A stretch of 49,012 bases of DNA from CALFBG01 sp045110315 (lineage in GTDB: Bacteria; Bacteroidota; Bacteroidia; Chitinophagales; Saprospiraceae): NCBI GenBank assembly GCA_045110315.1, contig JBGCFY010000142.1, forward strand, positions 1 through 49,012, given 5' to 3'. The translations under genes were made by a program, and so were the position numbers. The notes under the pieces were generated by a model that was not told the DNA's origin, made no database searches, and was given only the letters and a program-made list of their open reading frames with translations. Shown here piece by piece: positions 45,879 through 49,012 of the stretch (positions are counted from its first letter, which is position 1; each line of letters opens with the position of its first letter).

Positions 45879-46352
45879 ATGAAAAAATTACTATCTTTTA
45901 TCGCTTTGTTTGCTTTAACGATCAGTGTTTCTTTCGCGCAAGTAGATAAGAAAGCGGCGACTACAGTAGACGGTCCTAACATGAAATTTGATGTTACTGA
46001 AATCGACTATGGTACCATTGAAAAGAATGCAGACCCACTCAGAATTTTCAATTTTGTAAATGAAGGTACAGAGCCTTTAGTCATTAAGCACGCGAAAGGT
46101 AGTTGCGGTTGTACCGTTCCTAAATATCCAAAAGAGCCTATTTTACCCGGTGAAGCTGCAACAATCGAAGTAAGATATGACACTAAGCGAGTTGGTCCTT
46201 TTTCTAAAACAGTTACGTTGACAACTAACGAAGCCGTACAGAAAAGAGTCTTAAAAATTAAAGGTAAAGTTAATAAGCCTGCTCCAGAACCAGATGCAAT
46301 ACCAGTGAGTGAGCCTAGTATTTTATCACCAGTTGGTGGGGGTTCTAAATAG
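45879..46352 (+). CDS. Secreted DUF1573 domain protein
   Basis: A 157-residue protein with a signal peptide (MKKLLSFIALFALTISVSFAQ). I chose ATG 45879; a TTG two codons earlier is less likely. The DUF1573 domain covers about 30-130: FDVTEIDYGTIEKNADPLRIFNFVNEGTEPL, SCGCTVPKYPKEPILPGEAATIEVRYD, and FSKTVTLTTNE. The fold is an immunoglobulin-like ASPM/SPD-2/Hydin type found in many copies in Bacteroidota. A Pro-rich tail follows. Function in the envelope is unknown. A strong terminator follows at 46401. Confidence 0.92.
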   Translation: MKKLLSFIALFALTISVSFAQVDKKAATTVDGPNMKFDVTEIDYGTIEKNADPLRIFNFVNEGTEPLVIKHAKGSCGCTVPKYPKEPILPGEAATIEVRYDTKRVGPFSKTVTLTTNEAVQKRVLKIKGKVNKPAPEPDAIPVSEPSILSPVGGGSK

Positions 46353-46400
46353 AGAAAAACTTAATTTTCTTCTACGAGCTTATCCTAAAACGATAGCACT

Positions 46401-46439
46401 AAAAAAGCCGAATATTCAGATGAATATTCGGCTTTTTTT
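46401..46439 (+). terminator. Terminator of DUF1573 gene
   Basis: GCCGAATATTC, loop AGAT, GAATATTCGGC form a perfect 11-bp stem, extended by six A opposite T, with a run of seven T after it. It lies about 50 bp after the stop codon. Confidence 0.9.
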
Positions 46440-46486
46440 CGTTGGATCGTGGCTATTTTTTTGTAGTTTTCAAACGCCACCACTCT

Positions 46487-46519
46487 CAAAAAGAAAACCC
46501 TTGCTGAAATAGCAAGGGT
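46487..46519 (-). terminator. Minus-strand terminator-like hairpin without a gene
   Basis: ACCCTTGCT, a 5-nt loop and AGCAAGGGT form a perfect 9-bp stem; read on the minus strand it is followed by TTTTCTTTTT. No protein-coding gene on the minus strand lies within about 2 kb upstream, so it could end a small RNA, or be a decayed leftover. Confidence 0.5.
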
Positions 46520-47256
46520 CTCTAACCCAAACAAATAAACACAAAAACTACTTTTAAAATAATTATGATCTTCAAATTTAAAATCTTTTTTAGGCATGAG
46601 CAATAGTTTGTCTTTTTTTTTGTGACATTGAAAAACGACTTATTTCTTAGGAATAATCTTGTTTTATGAACGTTTTGCCCGATTTTTTGCGACTGAGATT
46701 TTCTGAAGGATTTAAAAAAACGAAGTCACTTATACCGCTTTAACCTGTCACATTATTAATCGCTCTTTCAAGCAAAAATTAAGGATTATCCTATAGAACT
46801 AGTTACTTTTCTAAAACAATTTCATTTTTAAATTTGTCTCTATGTATAGGATTATTGACAAGTCCGTTGTATAGTCAACGAGATTGCTTTTGCAGAGCCT
46901 ATTCCTACGGTGACGTCTTTTTCTTTCGCCAATTTTTTAAAAAAAAGAAGCTTAAAAGCTGACATTTTTTTTACCTTGTTGCCCTTAAGTATAGATACTT
47001 TCTACGGTTGATCATTGAGTGTTTTAAGTAATTAATTTTTTTTTTCAAGTGAGAAACACTTTTTTGGCCGAAATTACCAAAGCAAAAGCGAATAAAAGGA
47101 AATAAAAATCTCTTTAGAATGTCCTATAAAAGGTTAATGCGTGTTTAAATTTTTATCATTCGGGGACGATGAGAAACTTTAGCTTTCCCCGCGTCCAAAA
47201 TCAAATTTGTATTCGCGCGCTTAACAATGAAAAGTTAAGTCTGGAAAAACGAAAAA

Positions 47257-47304
47257 TAGCACTAAGACAAATTACATCACTCATTAACTTGCACCATCTT
47301 TTAA
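47257..47304. repeat. Partial end of TA-flanked repeat family
   Basis: TAGCACTAAGACAAATTACATCACTCATTAACTTGCACC-type sequence matches the first ~48 bp of copy 1, then stops. The right end is missing. It is joined directly to a GAAGTTGTTAG stretch of the other repeat family. Confidence 0.6.
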
Positions 47305-47400
47305 TCATTGAAGTTGTTAGAAAAGTCATTCTTAGTAAACCTTATTAAATGGGGCAAACTCCGAATCGCTGAAAAAACTTCTCCTCAAATCTGAGCAATT

Positions 47401-48162
47401 ATGCTTTTAGTTATTTCTCCTGCAAAAACCCTTGATTTTTCAACAAGTGCGATCAAAAAACATAGCTTACCCCGCGCGTTAAACGAAAGCGAGGAATTAA
47501 TAAAATTACTGCGAAAAAAATCTGCGGACGATTTAAAGTCTTTGATGAGTATTAGTGATAAAATTGCTGCGCTAAATCTGGAGCGTTATCAACAATACGA
47601 GACCCCTTTTACAGAAAAAAATGCCAAACAAGCCTTGCTGGCTTTCAAAGGAGACGTTTATACAGGATTATCCGCTGAAGATTTTGGCAGCAAAGATTTC
47701 GATTTTGCACAAAAACATTTACGCATTCTTTCTGGCCTTTATGGTTTGCTCCGTCCATTAGATTTGATGCAAGCATACCGTTTAGAAATGGGAACAAAAC
47801 TAACGAACCCTGTAGGTAAGAACCTTTATGAATTTTGGGGAACAAAAATTACCGAATTATTAAACGCAGATCTAGCGGAACAAAAATCTAAAATCTTAAT
47901 TAATCTTGCTTCCAAGGAGTATTTTAAAGCAATTACGCTATCGTCACTAAACGCGGAAGTATATGATGTAAATTTTAAAGAAAAGCGGAATGGTAAATAC
48001 AAGATCATTTCATTCTCCGCTAAGAAAGCGAGGGGAATGATGTGTAATTTTGTGATCAAAAATAAAATTAAAAAGCCAGCACATTTAAAAGCTTTTGACT
48101 ATGATGATTACGTATTCAACGAATCCTTGTCTAGCGAACGAGAATTTATCTTTACGCGTTAA
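47401..48162 (+). CDS. yaaA: Peroxide stress protein YaaA (UPF0246)
   Basis: A 253-residue protein of the YaaA family. Signature strings: MLLVISPAKTLDF at the start, AFKGDVYTGL, LRILSGLYGLLRPLDLMQAYRLEMGTKL, INLASKEYFKAI, and FSAKKARGMMCNFVI near the end. The E. coli protein limits intracellular iron and oxidative damage under peroxide; the E. coli crystal structure shows a DNA-binding fold. It is a single gene whose terminator has been pushed away by an element insertion. Confidence 0.96.
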   Translation: MLLVISPAKTLDFSTSAIKKHSLPRALNESEELIKLLRKKSADDLKSLMSISDKIAALNLERYQQYETPFTEKNAKQALLAFKGDVYTGLSAEDFGSKDFDFAQKHLRILSGLYGLLRPLDLMQAYRLEMGTKLTNPVGKNLYEFWGTKITELLNADLAEQKSKILINLASKEYFKAITLSSLNAEVYDVNFKEKRNGKYKIISFSAKKARGMMCNFVIKNKIKKPAHLKAFDYDDYVFNESLSSEREFIFTR

Positions 48163-48192
48163 GCACCTTGTAAACTAAATTTATTTACGACC

Positions 48193-48358
48193 TAAGTACT
48201 AAGACAAAATTTTTTTACCATTAAGTTGTGTTAGATTTTGAGTAGTATTGAGGCACGAAAACTGCCCTAAGCCTTAGCTTAGGAAAGCTTTGAGCAACGA
48301 AGAGACTGTCCAAAAGATAGTGCAAGTTAATAAGTGCATTAATTTGTCTTGGCACTTA
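48193..48358. mobile_element. TA-flanked MITE-like element, copy 2 (166 bp)
   Basis: In reverse complement it is the same length as 16032-16197 and differs at scattered positions only. Ends TAAGTACTAAGACAAA and TTTGTCTTGGCACTTA are flanked by TA. The internal stem CCTAAGC/GCTTAGG is kept while its loop differs (CTTA versus AAAG). Confidence 0.8.
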
Positions 48359-48409
48359 CAACAATAATGTTACGATCGGCATTAGTTATTTAGGTAAAAT
48401 AACTTCGTG

Positions 48410-48447
48410 AAACGCCTTGGTTTTTTGATAAAATCCAAGGCGTTTTT
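48410..48447 (+). terminator. Terminator, probably of yaaA
   Basis: AAACGCCTTGG (48410-48420), a 14-nt loop and CCAAGGCGTTT (48435-48445) form a perfect 11-bp stem closing with T residues. It is the first terminator after yaaA but lies about 250 bp from its stop because an element copy sits between. Confidence 0.75.
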
Positions 48448-48509
48448 GTTTCGTAAAAGCTGCGAGAAATAGAAGTTTTTTTATAAATTTAAGCATTCAT
48501 ATCATTATC

Positions 48510-48558
48510 TAAGTACCAATACGAATTAATCGCAATTCAATTCGGTCTTAGTACTTTA
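48510..48558. repeat. Mini copy of TA-flanked repeat family (49 bp)
   Basis: TAAGTACCAATACGAATT at the left and GGTCTTAGTACTTTA at the right are inverted versions of each other with few mismatches. Only about 15 bp separate them. It appears to be a strongly deleted copy. Confidence 0.5.
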
Positions 48559-48661
48559 CCTATTGAGCAGAAAAGCACTACTAAGCCTATTTTGATCACT
48601 ATGGGTACCTTTTGGTACTTTCTAAGCTCAACTGTTTCACAAATAGCTAATTAAATTATTC

Positions 48662-49012
48662 ATGAAAATAATCAAGTTCCTGATCGCCTTCCTCCTCACG
48701 CTTGGAAGTTGCTACTATCTTAGCAAGCCTATCGTCCTAAAAAAATCTACAATTCCTGCCCTAGGTAGCTTCCTCTCCCCTTTTACCGGATTTTGGCAAA
48801 ATGGACAATCGGTGGCTTTAATACCAGAAATAAATAGTACCGCCGAAGCTCTCAAAGCTCCGGCAAAAGTACTTTATGATAAAAAGTTAGTTCCTCACAT
48901 CTTTGCGGAAAACAACCACGATGCTTTTTTTCTCCAAGGATACGTTACCGCCAAACACCGTCTATGGCAAATGGACTTCGCGACCCGAGCAACGGGAGGA
49001 CGACTCGCAGAA
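48662..49012 (+). CDS. Penicillin acylase family protein, cut by window end
   Basis: The first 117 codons of a larger gene; the frame is open to the last base. A hydrophobic N-terminus (about residues 3-21) suggests export or a membrane anchor. The sequence LYDKKLVPHIFAENNHDAFF followed by GYVTAKHRLWQMDFATRATGGRLAE is the alpha-subunit start typical of penicillin/acyl-homoserine-lactone acylases of the Ntn-hydrolase fold. The nucleophile Ser at the beta-subunit start lies beyond the window. Likely substrates are N-acyl compounds; penicillin need not be one. Confidence 0.9.
   Translation, partial: MKIIKFLIAFLLTLGSCYYLSKPIVLKKSTIPALGSFLSPFTGFWQNGQSVALIPEINSTAEALKAPAKVLYDKKLVPHIFAENNHDAFFLQGYVTAKHRLWQMDFATRATGGRLAE

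Larger units (their letters stand above)
46353..47400. other. 1-kb region without a recognised gene
   Basis: Between the DUF1573 gene and yaaA. It holds the DUF1573 terminator, a minus-strand terminator-like hairpin (46487-46519), a GC-richer inverted repeat around 47160-47200 (CGGGGA … TCCCCG) and a partial end of the TA-flanked repeat at 47257-47304. No convincing protein gene. Confidence 0.45.
48163..48661. other. Intergenic region with element insertions
   Basis: 499 bp between yaaA and the penicillin acylase gene. It holds the 166-bp MITE-like copy, a terminator and a 49-bp mini copy of the same family, in that order. No gene. Confidence 0.5.

Noticed and set aside
46385..46603. 72-codon minus-strand frame
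   Set aside because: It runs through two perfect terminator-type hairpins and has no recognisable sequence; better explained as non-coding.
1..49012. CRISPR array, tRNA, rRNA or prophage
   Set aside because: No evenly spaced direct repeats, no cloverleaf with the usual T-loop, and no phage structural or integrase genes were seen.

Overview
The window is AT-rich bacterial DNA from a member of the Bacteroidota, most likely a Saprospiria-type marine lineage; the genus cannot be fixed from sequence alone. Support comes from the order of the division and cell wall cluster, a fused alpha/beta 2-oxoacid dehydrogenase E1, a DUF1573 protein, -7 boxes of the TAnnTTTG type, weak Shine-Dalgarno sequences, and a protein with an N-terminus like cargo of extracellular contractile injection systems (eCIS).

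Positions 1-8900 are accessory. They hold a soluble GAF histidine kinase, an AraC-type regulator, a VOC protein, a two-gene unit (a small protein ending in Gly-Gly, then a DUF4132/DUF7737 protein with its own terminator), and a 453-residue eCIS-cargo-like protein. Positions 8900-17500 carry an S9 peptidase, a GH36-like protein that seems to lack its acid/base residue, an S41 processing protease, an Lrp/AsnC regulator and a secreted protein. Positions 17600-24000 hold a long-form GAPDH, three tandem outer-membrane barrel paralogues (one broken by a single stop codon) and a Cys-rich secreted protein.

Positions 24300-40350 are one long minus-strand dcw cluster, in transcription order mraZ, rsmH, ftsL-like, ftsI, murE, mraY, murD, ftsW, murG, murC, ftsQ, ftsA, ftsZ. 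It starts at a promoter overlapped by three 10-bp-spaced MraZ-type boxes and ends at a strong hairpin after ftsZ. It makes the lipid II precursor and the septal synthase and divisome. murF, murB and ddl are not in it.

Positions 40780-49012 carry a GT2 dolichol-phosphate-mannose-synthase-like protein, a DUF2867 protein, the fused E1, a DUF1573 protein, yaaA and the start of a penicillin acylase gene. Gene-free stretches are unusually rich in small non-coding inverted-repeat elements. One family is flanked by TA with AAGTACCAAGACAAA-type ends, and another set has GAAGTTGTTTTAAAA-type ends. No tRNA, rRNA, CRISPR array or transposase gene was seen.

The best candidates for something new are the Gly-Gly-tailed small protein paired with DUF4132, and the eCIS-cargo-like protein with an IQM-like core and two ESCRT MIM1-like motifs at its C-terminus.
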